Assembly: GCA_003574885.1 (NCBI GenBank)
Contig: PJFC01000005.1
Coordinates: 287,602 to 351,601, forward strand
Reading direction: 5' to 3'
DNA length: 64,000 nucleotides
From: Geobacter sp.
Lineage (GTDB): Bacteria > Desulfobacterota > Desulfuromonadia > Geobacterales > Geobacteraceae
Shown here: positions 46,237 to 54,089 of the stretch, in pieces
How positions within the stretch are numbered: position 1 is the stretch's first letter
How the letters are laid out: each line of letters begins with the position of its first letter
Notes under the pieces: model-generated
Databases searched by the model: none
Seen by the model: only the letters and a program-made list of their open reading frames with translations
What the model was told of the DNA's origin: nothing
Program-made: the position numbers and the translations under genes

Positions 46237-47862
46237 CTACTTTGCAGCGGGGGCCCCTGCTTTGGCGTCGATGGCCTTGTTGAGGAGCGCCACCCCTTCC
46301 TTGGAGAGGGCGACCGAGTGGGTGAGGGTATCGCGGGCCAGTTCGGGGTTGTGGAAGCCGTCACTGTTCTCGGCGGTCCACCACTCCCAGAGCACATGAG
46401 CCTCCTCATGCTTTTCCCGGGCCTTGGCGAGGACATCCTCGCTCACCCCCATACGCTTGGCGGTTGCGTACGTGTCGATCAGCTGTCCAAGCCAGTATTC
46501 CGCCTTGCGCATTTTCCCCTTGCTGTAGTTCTGAATAGCGGTGATCTGGTAGAGTTTCTGTTCGGCCGTGAACTTGGGATGGCAGCGGAGGCATGCTTCC
46601 TTTACATGGTCCTTCGGCTTGATGACCATGTGGGAAGTGAAGCTCTTTCCGGCCTTGTTCTTCAGCACCGGCATGTGGCAGTCCTTGCAGGTGACCCCCG
46701 CCTTGTCGTGCACGCTTCCCGCGAAGGTCTCCGTTTCGGGATGCTGGAGTTTCACGAGCCGGGCGCCGGTGACCGCGTGCTTGAAGTCGTAGAAGTTCTG
46801 GGTCTTCTTGTAGTGCTCCAAAAGCTCTTTCGGTCCGGTGAGGGGGAAGTGGTTGGTGCGCTGGTCGTCGTAGCCGACAGGGTTGCCCGTGCTGAACTCG
46901 AATCCCTTGCCGCAGGCATATTCCACGTGGCACTGGGCGCACATGAGGCGTCCATCCGCCTTCTGCATCACACCGATCTTCCGGAAGCCATCGCGGAATG
47001 AAATCACCTTCAGGTCGGTCTTGCCGTCCTTGCCGGCAAACATCTTCGACCCTTTATCGTCGATGGCCTGAATGAGAGCGTCGCGTACCACGCGCGGCTG
47101 GGTGCCGTGGGGATCGTGGCAGTGGATGCACCCCACGATGTGATTGGTCTCCTTGGCCACGGCGATGACGTCTGAGGTCCGGTCCCACTGGGCCTTCGGG
47201 TCCTTGTCCCCCATGAACTTCCACTTCAGGATATGGTCACTGGTCTTGCACTGGATGCAGGTGGGGTTCCCCGCCTTGGCGGTCTCGGACATCTTGAAAT
47301 CGGGGCCGTTGTCCTTCAGGATGTCCCAGGTGTTGCCGACCTTATCCACATCCGTCCAGCCGTTCTTGTACTGGAAACGGCCCCCCGCGAACCGGTCCAC
47401 CACGAACTGGTCGGTCACCATGAAGGCGTGGCCGCGCGGTTCGTTATGCTCGATGGTAAAACCATAGGGGGCGAGGAGCTTGTCCATCATGGGGGAACGG
47501 CCGGTCGGAACTCCCTTCTCCTTCCGTGCCGGGGATTCGTAATTTACCTTGAAGAGGCTCTCCATCTGGTCCTTGTGGCATTTGCCGCAGAGCGCCTGGT
47601 CGATGATGGTCCCCGGTTTGGTTTCGCTGTTTGCCAGGTGCTCCTTCAGTTTGCTGTGGCAGACGTCGCAGGCCAGCTTGGCGTGCTTTGAACCTTCCTT
47701 GAGGGCCTTGACCTCCTCATGGCAGGCGTAGCAGTCCTCCCGCCCGTCATTGATCTGCCTGGCCGCGGGTTTTGCCTTGGCGGCGGTTGACATGGCCGGC
47801 AGCGAAATGGCCATCAGGGCGCCTGCCACGACGGCCAGCGTCGCGATGCTCTTCTTCCACAT
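46237..47862 (-). CDS. Octaheme c-type nitrite reductase (ONR type)
   Basis: 541-aa periplasmic cytochrome with a Sec signal (MWKKSIATLAVVAGALMAIS). Eight heme motifs in order: C44-YA-CH, C65-DV-CH, C92-GK-CH, C202-IQ-CK, C245-IH-CH, C308-AQ-CH, C392-KD-CH, C424-LR-CH. Seven CxxCH and a fourth-position CxxCK is the arrangement of the octaheme nitrite reductases typified by Thioalkalivibrio TvNiR; pentaheme NrfA has CxxCK first. Candidate active-site residues fit that family: R143, K206, Y315, Q373, H374, and C317 beside Y315 (Y-A-C), the pair known to crosslink in TvNiR. Reduces nitrite to ammonium and possibly sulfite. Strong GGAGAGG site; an HcpR-like box lies upstream. Confidence 0.9.
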   Translation of the reverse strand: MWKKSIATLAVVAGALMAISLPAMSTAAKAKPAARQINDGREDCYACHEEVKALKEGSKHAKLACDVCHSKLKEHLANSETKPGTIIDQALCGKCHKDQMESLFKVNYESPARKEKGVPTGRSPMMDKLLAPYGFTIEHNEPRGHAFMVTDQFVVDRFAGGRFQYKNGWTDVDKVGNTWDILKDNGPDFKMSETAKAGNPTCIQCKTSDHILKWKFMGDKDPKAQWDRTSDVIAVAKETNHIVGCIHCHDPHGTQPRVVRDALIQAIDDKGSKMFAGKDGKTDLKVISFRDGFRKIGVMQKADGRLMCAQCHVEYACGKGFEFSTGNPVGYDDQRTNHFPLTGPKELLEHYKKTQNFYDFKHAVTGARLVKLQHPETETFAGSVHDKAGVTCKDCHMPVLKNKAGKSFTSHMVIKPKDHVKEACLRCHPKFTAEQKLYQITAIQNYSKGKMRKAEYWLGQLIDTYATAKRMGVSEDVLAKAREKHEEAHVLWEWWTAENSDGFHNPELARDTLTHSVALSKEGVALLNKAIDAKAGAPAAK

Positions 47863-47908
47863 GGTTTCCTCTCCTTTAGGTTGATGGTATAGCTGCACTA
47901 AATATCAG

Positions 47909-47922
47909 GCGACAACTGTCGC
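47909..47922. promoter_or_regulatory. GCGACA-AC-TGTCGC palindrome in the cytochrome leader
   Basis: 6-bp inverted arms separated by 2 bp, about 50 bp before the cytochrome start. A related 7-bp-arm palindrome lies at 62079-62097. It may be an operator or an RNA hairpin. Confidence 0.3.
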
Positions 47923-48023
47923 ATCCTGCTTTTGGTCGGGATGCTGTAATGGCGCTCAATCATGAAAAGTGTACCTCAATCTCTTGATGCGACAAGTTAA
48001 AGCACTCTTTAATTGGCAGTTCC

Positions 48024-48037
48024 TTGACCTGAGTCAA
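48024..48037. promoter_or_regulatory. HcpR/FNR-type operator upstream of the octaheme cytochrome
   Basis: TTGACCTGAGTCAA, a near-perfect palindrome of the TTGAC-N4-GTCAA class assigned to HcpR (nitrosative-stress/nitrite regulator) in delta-proteobacteria. On the minus strand TTTAAC (4 of 6 to -10) begins 23 nt after the site, so the box would centre near -41.5, a class II activator position. Confidence 0.6.
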
Positions 48038-48103
48038 AAAACGGGAAGTTGAGTCATTAGCGTCGAGTCCGTGGCACGGAAGCATTTACCGGCGCTCAGA
48101 TTT

Positions 48104-48229
48104 ATGGTAATAACCCTCCTTTCTTCCCTTGCCGCTCTCATCAAAAAGAAACCGGTCTGGCTTCTCGGCGTGGTTGTGGGCCTCGTGGGAATCGTCTACT
48201 TCGTCAACGGGTTTTTTCTCTTTTTCTAG
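48104..48229 (+). CDS. Small single-helix membrane protein (41 aa)
   Basis: Begins MVITLLSSLAALIKKKPVWL, then one hydrophobic helix LGVVVGLVGIVYFVNGFFLF. A GTG at 48071 in frame would extend it to 52 aa. The ribosome site is weak, but the hydrophobic pattern with a basic KKK before the helix, and a terminator 24 bp downstream, make it plausible. The rest of the 47863-48333 interval holds the regulatory sites above. No family known. Confidence 0.4.
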   Translation: MVITLLSSLAALIKKKPVWLLGVVVGLVGIVYFVNGFFLFF

Positions 48230-48252
48230 AATTTAGCGTCCTGCCGGCTAGG

Positions 48253-48292
48253 ACGACAAAAGCCCCAACCATTATGGCGGGGCTTTTGTCGT
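48253..48292. terminator. Bidirectional intrinsic terminator
   Basis: ACGACAAAAGCCCC (48253-48266) and GGGGCTTTTGTCGT (48279-48292) form a 14-bp perfect stem. It separates the small plus-strand ORF and the minus-strand folA unit. Confidence 0.85.
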
Positions 48293-48333
48293 TGCGGTGA
48301 CTTATATAGGCCGGTTCCCCCCGGCGGAATAAG

Positions 48334-48807
48334 TTAGCTGCGGCGTTCCAGCACGAGCCAACTGAGAGGGGGGGGGCCCGGCTCTTCCGTCCGTCCCACT
48401 TCCTGGAAACTGTCCGGGATGGGAGGGAACAGGCGGTCACCTTCGTATTCCTGGTGGATGACGGTGAGGTAGATCCGGTCCGTCAGGGGGAGGGCTGCCT
48501 TGTATACCTCTTCGCCGCCGCAGATGAAAATCTCATCTTCTTCGACGCAGGCTGCCAGGGCCTCTGTCAGGCTGGCCAGGACCTCTATCCCCTCCGCCCG
48601 GAACCCGGGTGTCCGGCTCAGCACCAGGTTACGGCGGTCGGGGAGCGGGTGACCGATGGATGCGAAGGTTGTCCGTCCCATGATGACCGGGTGTCCCGTG
48701 GTGAGCTCCCTGAAATGCCTGAGATCGGCGGGGAGGTGCCAGGGGATGGTCCCCTTGTTGCCGATGACACGGTTTTCCGCCATGGCGGCGATGAGGGATA
48801 CGATCAT
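48334..48807 (-). CDS. folA: Dihydrofolate reductase
   Basis: 157 aa. NADPH-dependent reduction of dihydrofolate. Signatures: MIVSLIAAMAENRVIGNKGT, IPWHLPADLRHFRELTTGHP, MGRTTFASIG, IFICGGEEVY. ATG 48807 has AAGGGG upstream. It is 2 bp from the PAP2 gene, the downstream end of a minus-strand unit with mutS2. Confidence 0.95.
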   Translation of the reverse strand: MIVSLIAAMAENRVIGNKGTIPWHLPADLRHFRELTTGHPVIMGRTTFASIGHPLPDRRNLVLSRTPGFRAEGIEVLASLTEALAACVEEDEIFICGGEEVYKAALPLTDRIYLTVIHQEYEGDRLFPPIPDSFQEVGRTEEPGPPPLSWLVLERRS

Positions 48808-48809
48808 GG

Positions 48810-49457
48810 CTATTCCCCTTCTTCCGCCCTGTCCGATGTATATACCCATTCCAGCACGCGGCCGGTCAGGGTGGTGACGAGCATTCCCAGGCAGGTGCCG
48901 GCGATCACATCGCTGAGGAAGTGGTAGCCGGTAGCGATCAGAGCAACCGCGAGGAGAATCACTGCAAGGGCGGCCGGGGCGCGATAGCGGGGAAAATGGT
49001 GCCAGACGGCGGTGAAAAAGGCGGTGAAGACCAGCATGTGACCGGAGGGAAAGCCTCCATCCCCGTGAAACCAGTTGAAACCGGAGGAACCGTGGTGGTG
49101 GAGCCAGCTCCTGGTATATCCCCTCCCGAAGACCCCCTGGAGCAGCGTTTTAAGAGCATAGGCGAGAGGGATGGCGGTGGCGGCGAGCAGCACGAACCTT
49201 CTCTTCCCCCCGTCCCGTCCGCTCCGCTTCAGGAGGAAATAGTCTATCCACATGGTGACAGTGGCAATACAGACCAGGGGAAAGAGGAGGTCGGGTATTC
49301 CCCGGGTGCCGAGGGATGAGAGGTGTTTTGAGCGCAGAAAATCCATGACGGCGCGGGCCAGCCATTCGTCAATGTAAAGGTAGCTGATGCCGACCGCCAG
49401 CGCAGCCATGATGAGTTTTCCCGTGAAAAGCACGTCTCTGTTTGTCAATGTATTCAC
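48810..49457 (-). CDS. PAP2-family membrane phosphatase
   Basis: 215 aa, about five or six helices. The three phosphatase motifs are present: K-x6-RP-like (KTLLQGVFGRGYTR), PSGH (GGFPSGHMLVF) and SR-x5-H-x3-D in altered form (GYHFLSDVIAG). It may dephosphorylate undecaprenyl pyrophosphate or phosphatidic acid; substrate unknown. Its start overlaps the mutS2 stop (ATGA). Confidence 0.88.
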   Translation of the reverse strand: MNTLTNRDVLFTGKLIMAALAVGISYLYIDEWLARAVMDFLRSKHLSSLGTRGIPDLLFPLVCIATVTMWIDYFLLKRSGRDGGKRRFVLLAATAIPLAYALKTLLQGVFGRGYTRSWLHHHGSSGFNWFHGDGGFPSGHMLVFTAFFTAVWHHFPRYRAPAALAVILLAVALIATGYHFLSDVIAGTCLGMLVTTLTGRVLEWVYTSDRAEEGE

Positions 49458-51805
49458 CGGAGCGTGACCACGGTCACTCCGCTTCCCCCTTCGTAAGCTT
49501 CCCCCTCCCGGAGTTCCCTTACCAGCGGGTGGTCGTCCAGATACTGGCGTACGCCGCGCATGAGGGCACCGGTTCCCTTGCCGTGGACGATCCTCACCTC
49601 GCCGTATCCGGCCAGGGATGCGTGGTTCAGGAACTGCTCCAGGCGGGGGAGGGCGTCATCAACCCTGCTGCCGACCAGGTTGAGCTCCGAGGTCGGAACT
49701 TCTTCCTCTACTGACTGCCGTCTCCCTTGCACTGCTGTTTTAGCAGCCTTTCCCCGGGGCGCGGCGATGCCGTCAAGAGGGACTTCGATCTCCAGCGAGC
49801 CGGCCCGGACCCTCAGTCGTCTCCGCGCCCGGTCCAGTGCCACTACCTGGGCGTCATACCCCAGTGACCGGACGAAGACCGATCCGCCAACGGCAACCTT
49901 GTCGGGAGCAAGTTCCTCTTCCGGATGGAACTCCCGCAACTTTTTCTCCGCACGTTCCTCCAGTTCGGCCACCTTCTGCCGTGCAGCCCTGCTTTTCTCC
50001 CGACGGGCTTCGTCCAGAATGGCATTTACCTCCCGCCGTGCCCCCTGGATGATCTCCTTCGCCTCCCGGTGTGCCCTTTCCAGTGCCTCCCGTTTATCAC
50101 GTTCTGCCGCTGCAAGCCGTTCTTTCAGGTGTGACTCCCGGGTGGCCAGTTCCCTGTTCAGCCGTTCCTGTTCGGCCAGGAGGCTGTCCTGGCGGTTGCG
50201 CTGCTCCTGCAGCTCACCCAGCAGGGAGTGGAATTCCGACTCTATCGTCCCCAACAGCCCACGGGCGAAGTCGATGACCCTGTCGGGTAAGCCGTAGCGG
50301 CGGGCGATCTCCAGGGCATGGGACTGACCCGGCTCACCGCTTTTCAATTTATAGAGGGGGGTGAAGCTCTGCCGGTCGAATTCCATGGCGGCGTTGACCA
50401 TCCCCTCCCGTTGGTGGACGAAGCCGACGATGTCGGTCAGGTGGGTGGTGGCGAGCACCAACGCACCCTGCTCCTGGAGCTCCTTCAGCACTGCGCAGGC
50501 GATGGCAGCACCCTGGAGCGGTTCGGTGCCGGTCCCGAGCTCGTCCAGCAGCACGACGGTGCGGGAATCAGCCTTACGGACAATGCCGGCGACCCGGTTT
50601 ACGTGGGAGGAGAAGGTGGAGAGACTTGCCTCGATGGATTGCTCGTCGCCGATGTCCACCAGGAGCTGGGTCGCCAGAGGAAAACTGGATGTAGCGGCAG
50701 CGGGGACCGGAATGCCGGTGAGGGCCATGAGGAGAAGGAGGCCGGAGGTCTTGATGGCGATGGTCTTGCCGCCGGCATTCGGTCCCGTTATGACCATCAC
50801 CCGCATGCCGGGAGCTGTATGGCCAAGGTCCAGATCGAGGGGCACAACCGTCCTGCCGCTCTCCCTCGCCTGCAGGAGGAGGAGCGGGTGGCGCGCAGCC
50901 ACCAGCCGGAGCCCGGCGTTCCCCAGTTGCGGGACTTCCCCCTGCACAAGTTCAGCGAAGCGGGCGATGGCGTTGAGGAGGTCGATGGCGACAAGGGAGG
51001 CGAACTGGGCTGAGAGCGGTTCTGCCTCCTCTCTCAGCCAGCGGCAGAGCTCGCGCAGGATACGGATCTCCTCTACCTTCTCCTCGGCGACAAGGTTCTC
51101 CAGTTCGTTGGCCAGGCCGATGATTTCCAGCGGCTCCATGAAGGCGGTTTCCCCCGAGTTGGAGACGTCATGCACTACCCCGGGCACCATCCCCTTGGAG
51201 TCCATCCGCACCGGAATGACCCACCTGCCGTTTCGCTGGGTGATGAAATCATCCTGAAGGAATATGGCGGTCTGACGTTCCCTGACGATCTCCTCCAGTC
51301 GCCTGCGGATTCGCTGGACCAGCCCGCGTTTGCGACCGCGCAGGTCGTGGAGGAGCCGGGATGCGGTGTCGAGAATCTCCCCTTCGCTGTCGATGGAACG
51401 TTCCAGGGATTCCAGCAGGTCGGGGAAACCGGTGATGTTACAGGCCAGTTCCTGCAGGCGGGGAATATCGGCCCGGTAGGCGAACTGTTTGGCGATGGAG
51501 GTCATGATGAGCAGAACCGGCATGAGCAACGCCAGTTCACGGGGGTCGAGTACCGCACCGGCGGGGCGGACCTGGGCCAGCACCGAACGGATGTCGGCGA
51601 AGGTGGCGAAGGGTAGGGAAATGCCGAGCTGGCCGAGGCGGCGAATCTCCTCGATGCGGGCAAAGCGGGTTGCGATTTCCTCCCGGTCGGTCAGGGGCGC
51701 GAGCCGGACGATCTCCTCCATCGTAGCGTCGCTGTGGGCGAAGCCGGCGATGAGCTGGACGATGCGGGAAAATTCCAGGGTGCGGAGGGTCTCGGTGGTG
51801 ATCAT
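49454..51805 (-). CDS. mutS2: Endonuclease MutS2
   Basis: 783 aa. Core MutS-like lever/clamp, ATPase with Walker A GPNAGGKTIAIKT and Walker B LLDELGTGTEPLQGAAIA, a long charged coiled-coil (NRELATRESHLKERLAAAER), and a C-terminal Smr domain ending in EVRIVHGKGTGALMRGVRQY. Lacks the mismatch-recognition domain; the family acts in recombination suppression or collided-ribosome rescue. Confidence 0.96.
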   Translation of the reverse strand: MITTETLRTLEFSRIVQLIAGFAHSDATMEEIVRLAPLTDREEIATRFARIEEIRRLGQLGISLPFATFADIRSVLAQVRPAGAVLDPRELALLMPVLLIMTSIAKQFAYRADIPRLQELACNITGFPDLLESLERSIDSEGEILDTASRLLHDLRGRKRGLVQRIRRRLEEIVRERQTAIFLQDDFITQRNGRWVIPVRMDSKGMVPGVVHDVSNSGETAFMEPLEIIGLANELENLVAEEKVEEIRILRELCRWLREEAEPLSAQFASLVAIDLLNAIARFAELVQGEVPQLGNAGLRLVAARHPLLLLQARESGRTVVPLDLDLGHTAPGMRVMVITGPNAGGKTIAIKTSGLLLLMALTGIPVPAAATSSFPLATQLLVDIGDEQSIEASLSTFSSHVNRVAGIVRKADSRTVVLLDELGTGTEPLQGAAIACAVLKELQEQGALVLATTHLTDIVGFVHQREGMVNAAMEFDRQSFTPLYKLKSGEPGQSHALEIARRYGLPDRVIDFARGLLGTIESEFHSLLGELQEQRNRQDSLLAEQERLNRELATRESHLKERLAAAERDKREALERAHREAKEIIQGARREVNAILDEARREKSRAARQKVAELEERAEKKLREFHPEEELAPDKVAVGGSVFVRSLGYDAQVVALDRARRRLRVRAGSLEIEVPLDGIAAPRGKAAKTAVQGRRQSVEEEVPTSELNLVGSRVDDALPRLEQFLNHASLAGYGEVRIVHGKGTGALMRGVRQYLDDHPLVRELREGEAYEGGSGVTVVTLR

Positions 51806-51992
51806 GGTGAACCTTTTTCTTGCGGTATGGACAGGTTAAAACCCGAAACGGCAATTTAACGCGGAAAAAGCGGATAACATCATGTAAAGGCGGATGAAAC
51901 CCGTATTCCTGATTTTACCCAAAGGTTGAGGCCCAGATCCGCAGTTATCCGGATTTTTCTGCCTTTTCTGCGTCCCGAATGCTTTTTCAGAT
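51806..51992. repeat. Degenerate GCGGA/ATCCGC low-complexity spacer
   Basis: Repeated GCGGAAAA, GCGGATAA, GGCGGATGA units face ATCCGCAGTTATCCGG and TTTTCTGCCTTTTCTGCG units, forming an imperfect fold-back between mutS2 and the release-factor-like gene. Looks like another dispersed spacer repeat. Confidence 0.45.
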
Positions 51993-52391
51993 TTAAGCTT
52001 TATCCTGACTATCCTGAATATCCCTGTCAATTCCAGATTTAGTGTATTTCGTCGTCGCTTTGCGCTTGCGCCGCGCCTTCTGCTTGCGGAGTTTTTCTTC
52101 CTTGTCGTTCTTCGTCGTGGGGAGGCCGGCGAGGGCTGCCAGCTTGTCCACCAGTTCCCGACGTGCCAGGAAGCGGTTCAGGGACTGGCTCCGTTCCGCC
52201 ATACACTTTACCTCCAGGCCGGTGGGGCGGTGGCGGAGCCAGACGCAGGTGGCGGTCTTGTTGACATGTTGCCCCCCGGCGCCTGAGGAACGGACGAACC
52301 GTTCGTCCATATCCTCCTCCCGGAGGCCGACCGCAGCCATCCTTTCCCGGAGCCAACGGTTTTTTTCTTCGCTGACGGCAAAGATTGTCAT
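51993..52391 (-). CDS. GGQ-domain release-factor-like protein (ArfB/PrfH-like)
   Basis: 132 aa. Single RF1-type peptidyl-tRNA hydrolase domain: [20 protein letters not shown] contains the GGQ catalytic loop, followed by [20 protein letters not shown] and a Lys/Arg-rich C-terminus ([17 protein letters not shown]), as in ArfB-type ribosome-rescue factors. The last about 14 residues ([12 protein letters not shown]) are encoded by repeat-like TATCCTGA units. ATG 52391 has AAGGA. Confidence 0.85.
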   Translation of the reverse strand: MTIFAVSEEKNRWLRERMAAVGLREEDMDERFVRSSGAGGQHVNKTATCVWLRHRPTGLEVKCMAERSQSLNRFLARRELVDKLAALAGLPTTKNDKEEKLRKQKARRKRKATTKYTKSGIDRDIQDSQDKA

Positions 52392-52463
52392 GCTTCCTTG
52401 TACCACGAAACAGGGGACAGGAACAGCCCCCCGGATGAATTTACCGTTAAGGTTACCGTCCCT

Positions 52464-52487
52464 GTGACATCTTCCCCCGGATGTCAC
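52464..52487. promoter_or_regulatory. GTGACATC/GATGTCAC inverted repeat upstream of the GGQ gene
   Basis: 8-bp perfect arms with an 8-nt spacer, about 75-95 bp before the start. Could be an operator or leader hairpin; no partner regulator is evident. Confidence 0.3.
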
Positions 52488-52520
52488 TTTCCCTTTAAAA
52501 TGCCGGCGGCTTCCCGGCAT

Positions 52521-52545
52521 AAAAAAAGCCCGCTGGTGCGGGCTC
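52521..52545 (-). terminator. Intrinsic terminator of the bactofilin gene
   Basis: Minus strand: GCCCGC and GCGGGC stem with a 4-nt loop followed by T7, about 45 bp after the bactofilin stop. Confidence 0.85.
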
Positions 52546-52587
52546 TTGCGGATAAGGGATGGTCTCGTCTTCGCCGGTGCTCCCTCT

Positions 52588-52953
52588 TCAGGTCTCCGCC
52601 GGTTTGAACTCGATTTCTATATTTTTCTGCATGGAGGAGCGTCCGTCGAACTGCCCCCCCTCGGCCATGGAGAGGCGCGTAGTGACGATATCGCCGCACA
52701 GTTCACCCTTCGGCTGGATCTCCACGTTCTCGCTTGCGCGGACGTTGCCGGTGAGCTTCCCCCCCACTATCAGCGTCTTGGCGGTCACATCACCCAGGAC
52801 CGCCCCTCCCTCGCCGATGATGATGCAGTCGGCGGCGAGATTCCCTTCGAATCTGCCATCGATCTTGACCGTTCCCTTGGAGGTGAGTTCCCCCTTGATG
52901 GTCGTATCCGGCCCGATGAGTACTTCCAGCTTAGGGTGTTTAGGGCTGAACAT
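52588..52953 (-). CDS. Bactofilin
   Basis: 121 aa beta-helix cytoskeletal protein (DUF583). Repeated short strands [49 protein letters not shown] are typical, with short charged ends. Polymerises at the membrane and scaffolds peptidoglycan enzymes. ATG 52953 after AAGGAG. It is 29 bp downstream of an M23 peptidase gene, a known functional pairing. Confidence 0.93.
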   Translation of the reverse strand: MFSPKHPKLEVLIGPDTTIKGELTSKGTVKIDGRFEGNLAADCIIIGEGGAVLGDVTAKTLIVGGKLTGNVRASENVEIQPKGELCGDIVTTRLSMAEGGQFDGRSSMQKNIEIEFKPAET

Positions 52954-52982
52954 GCGGTTAAGCTCCTTTCTCTGCAATAGTT

Positions 52983-53819
52983 TCAGATACGTCCATCGAT
53001 AAAGGGTTTCGGGTTTACACTCTGGCCGTTTTTCCAGACTTCGTAGTGGACATGTGGGCCGGTGGAGGTACCGGTCGATCCCGAATAGGCGATGATTGTG
53101 CCTCTCTTCACGGTCTCTCCCGGATGTACCAGGATCTTGGAATCGTGGGCGTATACCGAACTGTAGCCATGCCCATGCGCGATAACGACGATGTTTCCAT
53201 TACCTGCGTTCTTGCCGGCGAAGCTTACCACCCCGTCGGCTGTTGCATGCAGAGGGGTCCCCGTGGAGAGAGTGATGTCAATGCCGGTGTGGAACCTCTG
53301 GTCGCCGTAGATAGGATGCTCCCGCATTCCGAACCCGGAGCTTATATGCCCCGGCGCCGGCCATCCCAGGGGGGTTGCCTGATAGTCATTGTGCTGCTTG
53401 GCGAGGTATGACTTTATCCCCTGCACTGTTTCCATTGATTCCGTAACCTGCTTCTTGAGGGCCTCGACATCGATGGAACCACCGTCGTCAGTGGGAAGAT
53501 TCTTGAGGACCTCCTTGCGGGAATCAAGAGCGAAGAGCTTACGGAACTGTGACTCGGATTGCTTGAGGGACGCCACGGTAGATTCTATCTCGTTGAACTG
53601 GCGGGACATGGCGGTGTACTGTTTTTTCATCCGGTAGTAGTCGACGGCCTGTACCGTGAGGGAAGCTGTATAGACCAGCCCCAGGCACGAGAGTCCGCAA
53701 AAGGTCAGGGCAAGGATGAACGGAATACGGATGCTGCGCGTACTGAACCGCGAGTGGGGCACCAGCATGATGGTGATCGGCGTATGTATCTTTCGGATCA
53801 GCAGGCGGAGCTTGTGCAT
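52983..53819 (-). CDS. M23-family murein peptidase (LytM domain)
   Basis: 278 aa. One N-terminal membrane helix (IRIPFILALTFCGLSCLGLV), a coiled-coil stretch (about 65-130), and a C-terminal LytM domain with zinc ligands in FHTGIDITLS (H, D) and GPHVHYEVWK (HxH). It is expected to cut peptidoglycan crossbridges under control of the adjacent bactofilin. GAGG precedes ATG 53819; longer starts exist. Confidence 0.92.
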   Translation of the reverse strand: MHKLRLLIRKIHTPITIMLVPHSRFSTRSIRIPFILALTFCGLSCLGLVYTASLTVQAVDYYRMKKQYTAMSRQFNEIESTVASLKQSESQFRKLFALDSRKEVLKNLPTDDGGSIDVEALKKQVTESMETVQGIKSYLAKQHNDYQATPLGWPAPGHISSGFGMREHPIYGDQRFHTGIDITLSTGTPLHATADGVVSFAGKNAGNGNIVVIAHGHGYSSVYAHDSKILVHPGETVKRGTIIAYSGSTGTSTGPHVHYEVWKNGQSVNPKPFIDGRI

Positions 53820-54026
53820 TGGCAGCATCCTCGGCCGGACCGGGCAGCCGTTCATTAAGATTTGGGAGGGAAGGGGGAGGAAATTCTATCTTTTTAAGGA
53901 GGGAAATTCAACAAAAATGACATGGATAGCTACGGGTTGCGGCTTGAGGTAGTAATCACCGGTGCTGATTTCTCGATGAGCAACAGGCAGGTCCAAGGGA
54001 ATCACGATGATATGTCCGCCAATCTT

Positions 54027-54070
54027 GTGTGTGATAAGAAGCACGTTGGAGCGGGATTCTTATCACACAC
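54027..54070. repeat. 14-bp perfect inverted repeat after pgi
   Basis: GTGTGTGATAAGAA (54027-54040) and TTCTTATCACACAC (54057-54070) around a 16-nt loop, 20 bp past the pgi stop. No U-tract. The 53856-54089 interval has no convincing gene; a 52-codon minus-strand frame (53886-54044) lacks a ribosome site. Confidence 0.6.
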
Positions 54071-54089
54071 AGGGGAACAGATGGCGTTG

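Noticed and set aside
46237..47862. Naming the cytochrome NrfA
   Set aside because: NrfA has five hemes with CxxCK first; this protein has eight with CxxCK fourth.
48071..48090. Second sigma-54 promoter (TGGCACG at 48072)
   Set aside because: The -24 half matches but the TTGC half is missing at the required distance.
53886..54044. 52-codon minus-strand frame between pgi and the M23 gene
   Set aside because: GTG start without ribosome site inside an inverted repeat; no recognisable pattern.
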